Shown: positions 35,742 through 45,588, numbered from the stretch's first letter. The stretch: 64,000 nucleotides of DNA from Psychrobacter sp. Choline-02u-9 (GCF_002836505.1 NZ_PJBF01000041.1:124001-188000); one strand, 5' to 3'. Notes: generated from the sequence alone by a model not told the origin. Numbers and translations are program-made.

Positions 35742-37004
35742 CTAAACGTTGTCTTGCTCAAACATTTTTGGATCATTGAAAGTAACGATTTCTTCTTCAA
35801 ACTCTGGTTTTACTTTTACGATAAAATCATCACGCGACAGACCCATGCGCAGCGGAATCGAACTGGCAATATAAGTTGATGAGTAAGTACCCGCAAGCAA
35901 ACCGATGAATAGAGCTACTGAGAACCAGTATAACCCATCACCGCCCAAGAAGAGCATGGCTAGTACGACCAATAAAACGGTTGAGATGGTCATAATCGTA
36001 CGGCGTAGCGTCTCGGTCAATGACAAATCAATCGTCTGTTCTGGCGTAATTCCGCGAACACGGCGGAAGTTTTCACGAATACGGTCATAGACAACGATGG
36101 TATCGTTCAATGAATAACCAATCAATGCCAATACCGCAGCCAATACCGTCAGGTCAAAGGGGAAGCCGAATAGTGCAAATACACCGATGGTTACGACGGC
36201 ATCATGGAACAGTGACAGTACAGCACCTAGAGACAATTTGAACTGGAATCGTAGGGCAACATAGCCGAGCATACAAACCAGTGCCAACACCAATGCCATG
36301 ACTGAGTTTAGATAAACCTCATTACCAACTTGGCTACCAATGATATTTACGTTGCTAATCGTAGCGGTATTGCTAGGTAGTGCCAATGCTTGCGTCAGAT
36401 TTGCGCTTAGTCCATCGACGTTATCAGACTGAGGAGGTAGACGTACCAATAGCTCTTCACGCGTACCTAGATACTGTACAACCGCATCATCAAAGCCATT
36501 GTCTGCTAGTGCTTGTACAACAGCAACTTGCTCAACAGGCTGCTCATAACGAACATCAGCAGAGACACCACCAGTAAAATCAAGACCTAAGTTCAGACCA
36601 TTTACCGCGATAGCAATGATACTACCGATCACCATAAATAAAGATAGTAGTGCCATCGGCTTTTCTATCTTCATAAATGGAATGATACGTTGGTTGCCAA
36701 CTGCCTTGATGCCACCTTCAGCGACAGCTGCTGCATCATCAGCGGCGTCACCTGATATTACGTCAGAATCAACAGCGGTAGACAGTGCTTGACTGTCTTC
36801 GGCATTTTGACCTTTACCACCGCGACGACTAGAGCTTTTACCTGACTTTGCGGTAGTAGGGTTATTGGTTTTAGTATTGCTACCTTTACCATCACGACGC
36901 GGTTTGTTACGGCGACGCGTACTTGCATTGGTCGTGTCACCGTTTGAGCCATTTCGATCAGGATTATTCTGCTGTTCTAAAGGGTTGTTATTATCGATCG
37001 CCAT
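35742..37004 (-). CDS. secF: protein translocase subunit SecF with long basic N-terminal extension
   Basis: A 420-residue SecF, about 100 residues longer than usual. Residues 1-105 are hydrophilic, rich in Asn, Arg, Lys, Gly and Ser, then Asp/Ala. The SecF core begins at about 108 with PFMKIEKPMALLSLFMV, followed by GLDFTGG, a periplasmic domain, and five helices carrying YSLNDTIVVYDRIREN. The extension is translated: its ATG has AGGAGA six bases upstream, overlapping the secD stop (GGTTAGGAG), so translation is coupled. SecDF uses the proton gradient to help secretion. It is 9 bases from secD. Confidence 0.95.
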   Translation of the reverse strand: MAIDNNNPLEQQNNPDRNGSNGDTTNASTRRRNKPRRDGKGSNTKTNNPTTAKSGKSSSRRGGKGQNAEDSQALSTAVDSDVISGDAADDAAAVAEGGIKAVGNQRIIPFMKIEKPMALLSLFMVIGSIIAIAVNGLNLGLDFTGGVSADVRYEQPVEQVAVVQALADNGFDDAVVQYLGTREELLVRLPPQSDNVDGLSANLTQALALPSNTATISNVNIIGSQVGNEVYLNSVMALVLALVCMLGYVALRFQFKLSLGAVLSLFHDAVVTIGVFALFGFPFDLTVLAAVLALIGYSLNDTIVVYDRIRENFRRVRGITPEQTIDLSLTETLRRTIMTISTVLLVVLAMLFLGGDGLYWFSVALFIGLLAGTYSSTYIASSIPLRMGLSRDDFIVKVKPEFEEEIVTFNDPKMFEQDNV

Positions 37005-37013
37005 AATATTCTC

Positions 37014-38891
37014 CTAACCGATGCTCAGACTTTTGATGGATTTACGCTTACCATAAGCAATTTGTACCAGTGCACGTGTCACCAAAATAGCGGTGAATAG
37101 CGAGCTGACAATACCAATAGCTAGCGTAATCGCAAAGCCTTTAATCGGACCAGTACCAATCGCAAATAGGATAAACGCGACCAATAAGGTTGTAATGTTG
37201 GCATCAAAAATACTGCTAAATGCGCGATCGAAACCTGCCACAATGGCTGATTTTGGCCGCACACCATTGGCAATCTCTTCTCGTATTCGCTCAAAGATCA
37301 GCACGTTGGCATCAACTGCCATACCAATGGTCAAAACGATACCTGCGATACCCGGTAGGGTAAGTGATGAACCCAAAATTGACATAATCGCAATGATAAT
37401 AATAACGTTAACGGCTAGCGCAACGTTGGCAATCACACCGAACAGACGATAGAAGATAATCATAAACGCGAAGACTAATAGATAGCCGACTTGCGTAGAG
37501 AACAATCCTTTATCAATGTTTTCTTGACCGAGTGATGGACCAATAGTGCGCTCTTCTACGAAATACATCGGTGCAGCAAGTGCGCCCGAGCGTAGCAATA
37601 GCGCAAGCTCAGCTGCTTCAGCACTACTATCTAAACCAGTAATACGGAATGATGAACCCAATACCGCTTGAATGTTGGCGCGGTTGATGACTTTGGTTTC
37701 AGCATAAGGTGTACGTACTTCAGTCGTCTCACCAGTCGCTGGATCTTCTTCGTAAGTGATTCTTTGTTTGTTTTCTATGAACAATACAGCCATCTGTTGG
37801 CCAACAGCTGTACGTGTGGCGTTCTGCATAAGCTTACCGCCAGCACTGTCCAAGGTAATACTTACTTCAGGTAGACCACTTTCATCCAAGCCAGTTTGCG
37901 CGTTGGTTACTTTGTCCCCGGTGACGATCGCTTGACGATCTAACAATACAGGAGGACCATCAAGTGTTTCGAATGGGAATGCCTCTGTGCCCGCTGGAGG
38001 TATACCGCCAGTATAAGTGTCAGCATCTTCTGCTACCATACGGAACTCAAGGTTTGCAGTACGGCCAAGTACACGTTTTGCTTCAGCAGTATCTTGTACA
38101 CCAGGTAGCTCAACGACGATACGGCTAGCACCTTGCGACTGTACCAAAGCTTCGGTAACACCCAGCTCAGCAATACGATTACGTAGAGTCGTTAAGTTCT
38201 GATTGACCGCGTAGCTATTGATTTCGTCAAGTGTCGCATCGTTATACGATAAGACCAATGCAGGACCTTGATCATCAATAGAAGACTGCAAGTTAAACGT
38301 ATTGCTCATTGAGCCTTGTAATACATTTTGGGCACGGTTACGAGTGTCAGTATCAGCAAAATGCAATACCACGCCGCGATCTTCGGTTTTGATACCTTTG
38401 ATTGCTACTCGCTCAGCACGTAGCTCACGTCGCATATCACGACTGGCGCTGGTCAAACGCTGTTCAAGCGCTTTGTCCATATCGACTTCGAGTACAAAGC
38501 GTACACCACCACGCAAATCGAGACCAAGCTTCATCGGTCTTGCACCGATATCGCGTAGCCACTGCGGGGTAGTTTGTGCTAGGTTAAGGGCAACGACATA
38601 GTCTTCGCCCAAGTTTTGACGTAGCACTTCTTGCGCTTTTAGCTGATCGACTGGGTTATTGAGGCGTACCAGCGCGCTGTTGCCCTCAAACGTACCATCG
38701 TGGTTATCTAGACCTGCCTCTTCGAGTAAGCTTTGAGACTCGGTTAAGATGCCTTCGGATAGCTGAGTTCCTGCTGCTGCGCTCGTAATCTGCACAGCAG
38801 GCTCGTCAGGGTAAAGGTTGGGGGCAGCATATAGACCGGCAACGAGTAGCACGACGGCAATTAGTAAGTATTTCCAAGCGGGATATTGCAT
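37014..38891 (-). CDS. secD: protein translocase subunit SecD
   Basis: A 625-residue inner-membrane protein. It has an N-terminal helix (PAWKYLLIAVVLLVAGLYAAPNL), a large periplasmic region with PMKLGLDLRGGVRFVLEVD and LRNRIAELGVTEALVQ, then five helices with GMAVDANVLIFERIREE. It forms SecDF with SecF. The frame extends to 38936, but the ATG at 38891, with an AAAGAAG site, begins the usual sequence. No tgt or queA gene is adjacent; yajC lies about 390 bases upstream and has its own terminators. Confidence 0.95.
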   Translation of the reverse strand: MQYPAWKYLLIAVVLLVAGLYAAPNLYPDEPAVQITSAAAGTQLSEGILTESQSLLEEAGLDNHDGTFEGNSALVRLNNPVDQLKAQEVLRQNLGEDYVVALNLAQTTPQWLRDIGARPMKLGLDLRGGVRFVLEVDMDKALEQRLTSASRDMRRELRAERVAIKGIKTEDRGVVLHFADTDTRNRAQNVLQGSMSNTFNLQSSIDDQGPALVLSYNDATLDEINSYAVNQNLTTLRNRIAELGVTEALVQSQGASRIVVELPGVQDTAEAKRVLGRTANLEFRMVAEDADTYTGGIPPAGTEAFPFETLDGPPVLLDRQAIVTGDKVTNAQTGLDESGLPEVSITLDSAGGKLMQNATRTAVGQQMAVLFIENKQRITYEEDPATGETTEVRTPYAETKVINRANIQAVLGSSFRITGLDSSAEAAELALLLRSGALAAPMYFVEERTIGPSLGQENIDKGLFSTQVGYLLVFAFMIIFYRLFGVIANVALAVNVIIIIAIMSILGSSLTLPGIAGIVLTIGMAVDANVLIFERIREEIANGVRPKSAIVAGFDRAFSSIFDANITTLLVAFILFAIGTGPIKGFAITLAIGIVSSLFTAILVTRALVQIAYGKRKSIKSLSIG

Positions 38892-39120
38892 AATCACTTC
38901 TTTAAGTTGATAAACGACTGGCGACGTAGGCCACAAGTTAGCAGATGGGAAGTTAGCGATAGCAACGGTCGAGTGCTATGTTCAGCAGCCGTCATCATGC
39001 ACCATTGCGATCATCCGCGATGATAGTAACGCATAAAACAGTAAAGCAAATAATACAGATGTCTGTTTATCTGGTCACCAAAAATCATATGGCTAGATTG
39101 GATAAAGATAGGACATCTAA

Positions 39121-39159
39121 ACAGTAAGCTTAATTTATATAGCAATTTTACCTTACTGT
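39121..39159. repeat. inverted repeat beyond the yajC terminator
   Basis: ACAGTAAG (39121-39128) and CTTACTGT (39152-39159) are perfect inverted copies 23 bases apart. They lie between the yajC terminator and secD, in the region that must contain the secD promoter. Confidence 0.35.
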
Positions 39160-39170
39160 GTTAATAGCGA

Positions 39171-39203
39171 AAAATGACCGTAAATCATATACGGTCATTT
39201 TTT
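39171..39203 (-). terminator. terminator downstream of yajC
   Basis: AAAATGACCGTA (39171-39182) pairs with TACGGTCATTTT (39190-39201) over a 7-base loop, with A-runs and T-runs on both sides. It separates yajC from secD, although these genes are usually co-transcribed. Confidence 0.8.
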
Positions 39204-39234
39204 AGTCATTACATTCGTTAATGTGACGACTATT

Positions 39235-39280
39235 GAATGTTCACTAATAAATTTTCACTAATAAAAGCTAGTGAACATTC
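39235..39280. repeat. nested inverted and direct repeats just after the yajC stop
   Basis: GAATGTTCACTA (39235-39246) and TAGTGAACATTC (39269-39280) are perfect inverted copies. Inside them TTCACTAATAAA occurs twice (39241-39252, 39255-39266). The right arm can thus pair with either copy, giving alternative hairpins directly downstream of yajC. Confidence 0.7.
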
Positions 39281-39283
39281 TCA

Positions 39284-39613
39284 TTAGACGCTTTCGATCG
39301 TGCCAGCAGGCAATACTGAAATAACAGAAGCACGTTGTACTTTGACGTCAGTATTGTTGTTTAGGCTCACGACGGCGTAATCGCCTTCGATTGCTTTGAT
39401 ACGACCCATTAAACCACCAGCAAAAATAATTTCACTACCAACGGTTAATGCGTTAACCATGGCACGGTGCTCTTTGGTACGCTTAGACTGCGGGCGAATG
39501 ACCAAGAAGTAAAAAATCGCAAAAAACGCAACAGGCAGTAAAATCTGACCGAATAGACCTGCAGCACCTGCAGTCTCTGGTGCAGCATGGGCAGCTTGAA
39601 TAAATAAGCTCAT
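39284..39613 (-). CDS. yajC: preprotein translocase accessory subunit YajC
   Basis: A 109-residue protein with one membrane helix (about 22-42, ILLPVAFFAIFYFLVIRPQ) followed by the cytoplasmic RPQSKRTKEHRAMVNALTVGSEIIFAGGLMGRI signature. YajC associates with SecDF in the holotranslocon. It is followed by two stem-loop structures before secD. Confidence 0.93.
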   Translation of the reverse strand: MSLFIQAAHAAPETAGAAGLFGQILLPVAFFAIFYFLVIRPQSKRTKEHRAMVNALTVGSEIIFAGGLMGRIKAIEGDYAVVSLNNNTDVKVQRASVISVLPAGTIESV

Positions 39614-40169
39614 AATATCTCTCAGTAAGTCATAGACAATAATAAAATTAGACGCATAGTAACAAAAAATCCCAGACTTGGTAACTGTTAATCATAGGCT
39701 GAGCGTGTTTTTCTTAGCGTAAGGCATACTATCAGCCAACGGATAGGACAACAATGTTTTTACTATATTCAGATAACCTATATAAAGCCTCAGACTAAAT
39801 AACTGTCATGAATTGGCTAGTAAAGATGTCGTCATACAACCGTTAATAGTAGGGTAATAAAATTCATCAAAAAACAAAAACTTAAAAATGGCGACTTATT
39901 GTGAAATGGTATCATCAATGCTACTATCAAATGGCAATGATTGCCTGCATTTAGTATGCTACGTATTGAACCATAATAAGGCTTTTTAAGGCATAGTATG
40001 GCTTTGAAATAGCGATTAAATCAGCTAAATCAGCTTTGAGTAACTATTTATACGATAGACAGAGGTCTTTTATTACTTCATTAATAGCAATCTGAAAATC
40101 GATATAAATTGCTCATGACATTATCTTCCTTTTACTCTTTTTAGGTTACCTAACTTGTTCACCACTTTT
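39614..40169. other. divergent upstream region of yajC and the CNNM gene
   Basis: An AT-rich gap of more than 500 bases. I looked for tgt/queA remnants, tRNAs and strong hairpins and see none. Both flanking genes must have their promoters here, but no element stands out. Confidence 0.35.
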
Positions 40170-41468
40170 ATGTTTGTACCTCGTTTATGTCGTCCGCGTG
40201 CTAATCGTAAAGACGCATCTGCAGAGCCTCCCTCGAGAATGACTACTAGTTCTCGATTTGGTTATACTTCTTTTTCGGCACTATCTGCATTGGTAATTCT
40301 TCTGATACCGCAGGCAGTGTGGGCAGCTGGTGCTGTATCAACGTCCAGCGAGCCCGCAGCACCAACTGCGCTTAGCGTTTCTTTATTGATATTTTTTGTC
40401 TTACTCGCTATTGGTGTCTCTTTCGTCTGTTCATTAGCAGAGTCTGTTTTGCTGAGCATGACGCCATCGTTTATTGCAGATGTGCAAGAAACCAGTCCAA
40501 AAAAAGCAGAAATGCTTAAAAGCCTCAAAGTGGACAATATCGACCAGTCGCTAGCCGCTATTTTAACGTTAAATACGGTTGCCCATACACTTGGCTCTAT
40601 CGGTGCGGGTGCACAGGCTACGATCGTCTTTGGTAGTGCGTGGTTTGGTCTGTTTTCTGCCCTCATGACGCTTGCTATATTATTCTTGTCTGAAATTATC
40701 CCAAAAACACTAGGTACAGTTTACTGGCGTCAGCTAAGTGGTTTGGTTGCTTATTTCGTTCGTGGCATCATCCTGCTGCTATACCCGTTAATTTGGTTCT
40801 CAGAGCGTCTGACGAAACTATTGGTACGCGGTAAAGAACCACAAACATTTAGCCGCCGTGAGTTTGCTGCTCTTGCTAGTATCGGTGAAGAATCAGGACA
40901 AATTGACCCACTAGAGTCGCGTATCATTCGTAACTTGCTCGCATTTGGCGCTATTAAAGTAGAAGATATCATGACCCCGCGCTCAGTGATGCTTGCATTC
41001 GAAGAAAATAAAACCGTTGCTGAGCTATTGGTTGACCGTCCAAAGCTGACGTTTTCTCGCTTGCCAATCTATGATGGTGATTTGGATAACATTACAGGCT
41101 TTGTCCTAAAAACGGACATGCTACTGGCTAAAGTTAATCATGCTATGCACAAGCCGTTGACGCAATTTCAACGAGACATCACTTTTGTCTTCTCTAAAAT
41201 GAAGCTGTTTGACTTGTTAGAGTTGATGCTAAAAAACCGTATTCATATTGCGATTACAGTCGGCGAATATGGTGAAGTTAAAGGCTTGGTCACGTTAGAA
41301 GATGTGTTTGAGACATTGTTAGGTCTTGAGATTGTTGATGAGATAGACCGCGTCGAAGACATGCAGGCCTTGGCTCGTCAGATGATGGATAGACGGGTAG
41401 AGCGTTTAGGCATGAAGCTCAGCGATGATGAGCAGTATGAAGACAGTAATAACGAACCTAAGTCTTAA
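40170..41468 (+). CDS. CNNM/CorC-type transporter-associated protein (DUF21 plus CBS pair)
   Basis: A protein of about 432 residues. After a variable N-terminus and a hydrophobic segment there is a DUF21 domain of several helices (VSLLIFFVLLAIGVSFVCSLAESVLLS onward), then a CBS pair introduced by EDIMTPRSVMLAFE and ending with GEYGEVKGLVTLEDVFETLLG. Such proteins are linked to Mg2+ or Co2+ efflux and resistance. There is no CorC_HlyC domain after the CBS pair. The start is uncertain: TTG 40155, ATG 40170 or ATG 40239 are all in frame, without a decisive ribosome site. Confidence 0.85.
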   Translation: MFVPRLCRPRANRKDASAEPPSRMTTSSRFGYTSFSALSALVILLIPQAVWAAGAVSTSSEPAAPTALSVSLLIFFVLLAIGVSFVCSLAESVLLSMTPSFIADVQETSPKKAEMLKSLKVDNIDQSLAAILTLNTVAHTLGSIGAGAQATIVFGSAWFGLFSALMTLAILFLSEIIPKTLGTVYWRQLSGLVAYFVRGIILLLYPLIWFSERLTKLLVRGKEPQTFSRREFAALASIGEESGQIDPLESRIIRNLLAFGAIKVEDIMTPRSVMLAFEENKTVAELLVDRPKLTFSRLPIYDGDLDNITGFVLKTDMLLAKVNHAMHKPLTQFQRDITFVFSKMKLFDLLELMLKNRIHIAITVGEYGEVKGLVTLEDVFETLLGLEIVDEIDRVEDMQALARQMMDRRVERLGMKLSDDEQYEDSNNEPKS

Positions 41469-41856
41469 CGAAATCTTAACTATGCCCTAATGAAGCCAAA
41501 CTCTAACGTTGATAACTTAACCATAGTATTGATGGTTCTAAAGATTGATGGTTTAACAATGGTCAGCTCATTATGGGCTGACTATCAAACTAGAGCCGTA
41601 AAGCATCACAAAGCACATAGTTATTATGGCTAGAATCTGCAGCACAAATGCTTATGAATATTTGATTTGATAGCCTGTGTTTTTATTCGCAATAATTACA
41701 CAGGGTGTCACATGGCTGTGAGAATTCGATGATAGGCTCGGCATATGATATGAGTATATAGATATATCTATACAGATACATGGCCGAAATAAATGATAAA
41801 AGAGCGTTAATCGTCACTATATGACACTAACGAAAAAAATATCGCTAAGGATTATC
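41469..41856 (+). other. spacer with hairpins and an AT palindrome
   Basis: This gap holds an AACCAT/ATGGTT stem near 41519-41537, a GTCAGC/GCTGAC stem at about 41560-41580 (possible weak terminators of the upstream gene), and a perfect 16-bp AT-rich palindrome at 41757-41772. AAGGA just before 41857 supports the next start. Confidence 0.4.
41757..41772. repeat. 16-bp perfect palindrome upstream of the secreted-protein gene
   Basis: TATAGATATATCTATA is self-complementary. It lies about 85 bases before the ATG at 41857 and could overlap promoter elements. AT-rich palindromes can arise by chance. Confidence 0.35.
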
Positions 41857-42351
41857 ATGAAAAAATTATTGGGAAATAGGCTATTAGCTCTATTGGTGAA
41901 AAGCGCCAGCATCACTGCAATCGTAGCAGTAGCCAGCACCATCAGTATCAATGCACAAGCGGCAACTATGACCGAAGATTTGGTACAAAACTATGCCGCC
42001 GCAATGAAAGCGTCAGCGAATAGCCAGAGCATCAATCAGGTATCGCGCCTTGTGTCAGATGACGCGCTTATTTCTTTATCTAGAAAGGGAAAGTCTACCA
42101 GTCTAGACAAAGATGCCTATTTAAAGCTGCTTCAAAACAGCTGGAATGATACGTCCAATTATCGCTATGATATTTCGGTAGATAATGTGGTGATTACTGG
42201 TTCACAAGCCAAAGCCAATGTGACGACCAATGAAAGCTGGGTAAAAAATGGTCAGCAAGTATCATTTGTTACCACATCTCGTGTGACCTTGACCTTATCT
42301 ACTGGTAATGCAGTGCTCTTGCGTGCAGTGTCTCAGGTGGCTATTAATTAA
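41857..42351 (+). CDS. small secreted protein, NTF2/SnoaL-like fold suspected
   Basis: A 164-residue protein with a signal peptide (MKKLLGNRLLALLV onward, cleavage likely after INAQA near residue 35). The mature part begins with a helix holding AAAMKASANSQSINQVSRLVSDDALISL and then alternating strands ending TSRVTLTLSTGNAVLLRAVSQVAIN. That pattern resembles the periplasmic NTF2-like/DUF4440 layout, but I cannot assign a family firmly. The frame could begin at 41821, but the ATG at 41857 has AAGGATT upstream and a proper signal sequence. Confidence 0.65.
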   Translation: MKKLLGNRLLALLVKSASITAIVAVASTISINAQAATMTEDLVQNYAAAMKASANSQSINQVSRLVSDDALISLSRKGKSTSLDKDAYLKLLQNSWNDTSNYRYDISVDNVVITGSQAKANVTTNESWVKNGQQVSFVTTSRVTLTLSTGNAVLLRAVSQVAIN

Positions 42352-42597
42352 GTCATCATCGAGCAAGTAAGACTCAAAAATACAATAGGTAGCATAAACA
42401 ATAGCTGATTGAGCTAGCTGCGATTTCGACCTATAAAAAGTCTTAGCTGGCTAATAATAGTCATTACTTAGTTTTATAGGCTACTTGAGCGTCTATGATT
42501 ATCTTTTATATTAGGCTAGTCTTTGCTTTACATTGCATACTATACTATCCATCAACTTTATCTTATTAATTTCTGTCGTTAGGAAACCTCCAATATC

Positions 42598-45588
42598 ATG
42601 TCTACTGTGCTATCACACTCTCGCTCATTTATTGCGTTGCCATTGACGCTTGCGGTATCCACTTTACTGATTAGTGCGTGTAGCAACACATCAGCGGTAA
42701 AAAACAAAGGTGCGACCAATAGCTCATCTGTCATCACCAAAAGTCCTGCCAATCAAGGGGCTAATACAGGTAGTGCAGACTACTCAACTGCGTTTTTAGA
42801 TGCAGAGAGTTTGGATGAGTTGGCTGACTTGTTAGAAGCCACTGACATGACCATGGTAGAAGGTAACCAGCTTGCTATTCAGCAATATGGTGATTTGTGG
42901 AATCGTCTACGCGCAGGCTACCGCATGAATGGTGGTAAGCCAATCTATAATCAGCGCATTGAAGGTCAAAAAAGCTGGTTTACCAGTAGACAGGATTATC
43001 TCAATCGCCTAACTGCACGTGCCAGTCGTTATATCTATCATACGGTACGAGAGGCAGAGCGTCGCAATATTCCAACAGAGCTTGCCTTGTTACCAGTTAT
43101 CGAAAGCTCTTACGATCCAAGTGGTACGAGTAGTGCGGCAGCTGCGGGCTTATGGCAGTTTATTCCAAGTACAGGCCGTATCTATGGCTTGAACCAAAGC
43201 AGCACTTATGATGGTCGTCGCGATGTGATCGAATCGACACGTGCTGCCTATGACTTTTTGACAGCACTGCACAACCAGTTTGGTAGTTGGGAGCTAGCAT
43301 TGGCTGCTTATAACGCTGGACCTGGCCGTGTACAAAAAGCAATTGATGCCAACGCAGCGCGCGGACTGCCAACAGATTACTGGTCACTTCAATTACCGAC
43401 TGAAACGATGAACTATGTGCCGCGTTTCTTAGCTGTAGCCGAAATCGTCGCTAAGCCTGAGCAGTATGGTGTGTATCTACCAGCTATCGCTAACCGTCAG
43501 CATTTCCGTAGTGTACCAGTTAACTATGGTGTGAGCTTGGCAGAAGTATCGCAGTTAACTGGAGTCAGCTATGATGAGCTAGAGCGTCTAAACACTGCAC
43601 TGACATCAGGCCGCGTTGATTCTTCAGGTCCACAGCGTGTCATCATTCCTAACGACGTCAGCCTCAATGCTGATGCCAAATTAAGTGGGCTCAGAGGTAA
43701 CGGTACAGGCAATGTACTCGCCTCAAACAACGCAGGTAGCTCAAGTACGACAGCGACCACACCAAGCTATAATAACAAACCATATACTGCCTCATCATTA
43801 CCGTCTACTGGTAGTGCATTGGCTGATTATGCCGCTAGCGCAAGTGTACCTCAGCAGACTACCAGCTACATCTCACCATCTGCGACGCCAACTAGCAGCT
43901 CGGTATACAGTGGCAACTCTTCAGCTCGTACTGAGCCACCACTGACCACAGCAGAGACTAACAAAATCAATGCTGAGCTTAAGAGCAGTAACAGTCTACC
44001 GACTACCTCAGCTCAGATTACTCAGAACAATACGATTGTCCAAGAGCCACCGCTTAGCAAAGAAGAGCGTGATTTCATCGCCAATCAAATCCGGAGAAAT
44101 ACCTCTGAGACCAATGTTATCAATGCTGATGGCAACATTAATCTATCAGCCGTACAAACACAGCAGTCTATCTTAGAAGCGAGTGGTGCAGAGAAGAAAC
44201 TTAGCTTTGCTAAAACCTCGGTAAGTAAGCCAAAACCTCAAGGCACTCGTACCACTTATACGGTCAAACGTGGCGATACGCTCTCGAACATTGCGAGTCG
44301 AGCAGGGGTTAGTTGGCGTGATATCGCAGAATGGAACCAGATAGATGCCAGTGCCAATTTGCTCTCTGGCAGTACGTTATATCTATATAATGCCAAGACT
44401 ATCGAGCCACTGAGTACTGCTAATAACGCCGCCGCTAGTCAGCCTGACAGTTACGTCGTACAAGGCGGTGATACGCTTATCGGTACGGCTAATCGTTTTG
44501 GCTTATCGGTCACTCAGCTAGCCAGCTATAACAACCTGAGCAGCCGTGCTGATCTGCTCAGAGGTCAGAAACTATGGCTCATACCGGGTAAAGTGACTAC
44601 ACCTGCGACGACACCTGCAGCGCCTTCTACCAAGCCGAGTAAATCAAGCACTGCGACCAAAAACTATAAAGTAAAAGCAGGGGACGGATTAATTGCATTG
44701 GCACGTCAATTCAATGTGTCGACAGATACTTTAGCCAGTCTCAACGGTATCAACAGCACAAGTTCGCTATATGTTGGTCAGACGCTTAAAGTGCCAGCTA
44801 GTGTTGATTTTGATGCTGCAAGCACGATAAATACTAGCAGTAGTAATAGCTCAAGTTCGGTCGCGACCACCAATTACAAAGTAAAATCAGGTGATACGCT
44901 GATTGGTATTGCGAACAGCATCGGAGTGAGTGCAACGGAGCTGGCTGCAGTAAATAGCAATTTTGATGCAAAGGCTCGCTTGCAACGTGGTCAAACGATT
45001 AAAGTTCCTGCTACTAAAGAGTTGGTTGACCGTCAGCTGAATGACAAAGCGGTCAGCTACAAAGTAAAATCAGGTGATACGCTAACGGGTGTCGCTAAAC
45101 GTTACAATATTGGCTTAAGTGATTTGGCATCAGCGAATAACTTGAATACCAACTCGAATCTGATATTGGGCCGTACTATTACCATCCCTGCTAGCGGCAG
45201 TGTGGCAAGTGCATCTAGTAGCAGCCAAAGCAGCAGCTCTGCTAGTAGCAGCAGTAGTAGCTCAGCAAGCAGTGGTACGAAATTAGGTAATACTGAAAGC
45301 TACAAAGTTAAATCTGGCGATGGCCTAATTGCTCTAGCACGTCAGTTTGGCATATCGGTAGAGGATTTGGCAGCGACCAATGATCTAGCGACCAATGCAC
45401 AACTACAACGCGGCCAAACGCTTAAAGTACCAAAAGCGACAGTAAGCTACACGGTTGGCTCGGGTGATAGCTTGATTGGTTTAGCACGCAAATATGGTGT
45501 CTCAACACAAGAGCTGGCTGATATGAACAATATCGCCGCTGATACGATGTTGCAGCGTGGTCAGCGTCTGACAGTTCCAAATCGTTAA
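42598..45588 (+). CDS. mltD: membrane-bound lytic murein transglycosylase D with seven LysM repeats
   Basis: A 996-residue lipoprotein. The lipobox LISAC places the lipidated Cys at residue 28. The SLT domain has catalytic Glu169 in LLPVIESSYDP, followed by GLWQFIPSTGRIYGL and the AAYNAGPGRV motif. A Ser/Thr/Asn-rich linker (about 360-550) follows. From about 555 to the end I count seven LysM peptidoglycan-binding repeats, each starting with a YxVxxGDxL motif, joined by Ser-rich linkers. E. coli MltD has 452 residues and far fewer LysM copies. A further degenerate LysM-like stretch may lie near 305-350. The enzyme cleaves glycan strands to 1,6-anhydro ends. Confidence 0.93.
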   Translation: MSTVLSHSRSFIALPLTLAVSTLLISACSNTSAVKNKGATNSSSVITKSPANQGANTGSADYSTAFLDAESLDELADLLEATDMTMVEGNQLAIQQYGDLWNRLRAGYRMNGGKPIYNQRIEGQKSWFTSRQDYLNRLTARASRYIYHTVREAERRNIPTELALLPVIESSYDPSGTSSAAAAGLWQFIPSTGRIYGLNQSSTYDGRRDVIESTRAAYDFLTALHNQFGSWELALAAYNAGPGRVQKAIDANAARGLPTDYWSLQLPTETMNYVPRFLAVAEIVAKPEQYGVYLPAIANRQHFRSVPVNYGVSLAEVSQLTGVSYDELERLNTALTSGRVDSSGPQRVIIPNDVSLNADAKLSGLRGNGTGNVLASNNAGSSSTTATTPSYNNKPYTASSLPSTGSALADYAASASVPQQTTSYISPSATPTSSSVYSGNSSARTEPPLTTAETNKINAELKSSNSLPTTSAQITQNNTIVQEPPLSKEERDFIANQIRRNTSETNVINADGNINLSAVQTQQSILEASGAEKKLSFAKTSVSKPKPQGTRTTYTVKRGDTLSNIASRAGVSWRDIAEWNQIDASANLLSGSTLYLYNAKTIEPLSTANNAAASQPDSYVVQGGDTLIGTANRFGLSVTQLASYNNLSSRADLLRGQKLWLIPGKVTTPATTPAAPSTKPSKSSTATKNYKVKAGDGLIALARQFNVSTDTLASLNGINSTSSLYVGQTLKVPASVDFDAASTINTSSSNSSSSVATTNYKVKSGDTLIGIANSIGVSATELAAVNSNFDAKARLQRGQTIKVPATKELVDRQLNDKAVSYKVKSGDTLTGVAKRYNIGLSDLASANNLNTNSNLILGRTITIPASGSVASASSSSQSSSSASSSSSSSASSGTKLGNTESYKVKSGDGLIALARQFGISVEDLAATNDLATNAQLQRGQTLKVPKATVSYTVGSGDSLIGLARKYGVSTQELADMNNIAADTMLQRGQRLTVPNR

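Noticed and set aside
37093-38601. Multiple plus-strand reading frames opposite secD and secF
   Set aside because: Antisense shadows caused by codon usage of the real genes; their Ser/Thr/Ile-rich translations match no family.
43160-43945. Alternative frames within mltD
   Set aside because: Explained by the repetitive Ser/Thr/Ala codon composition of the real gene.
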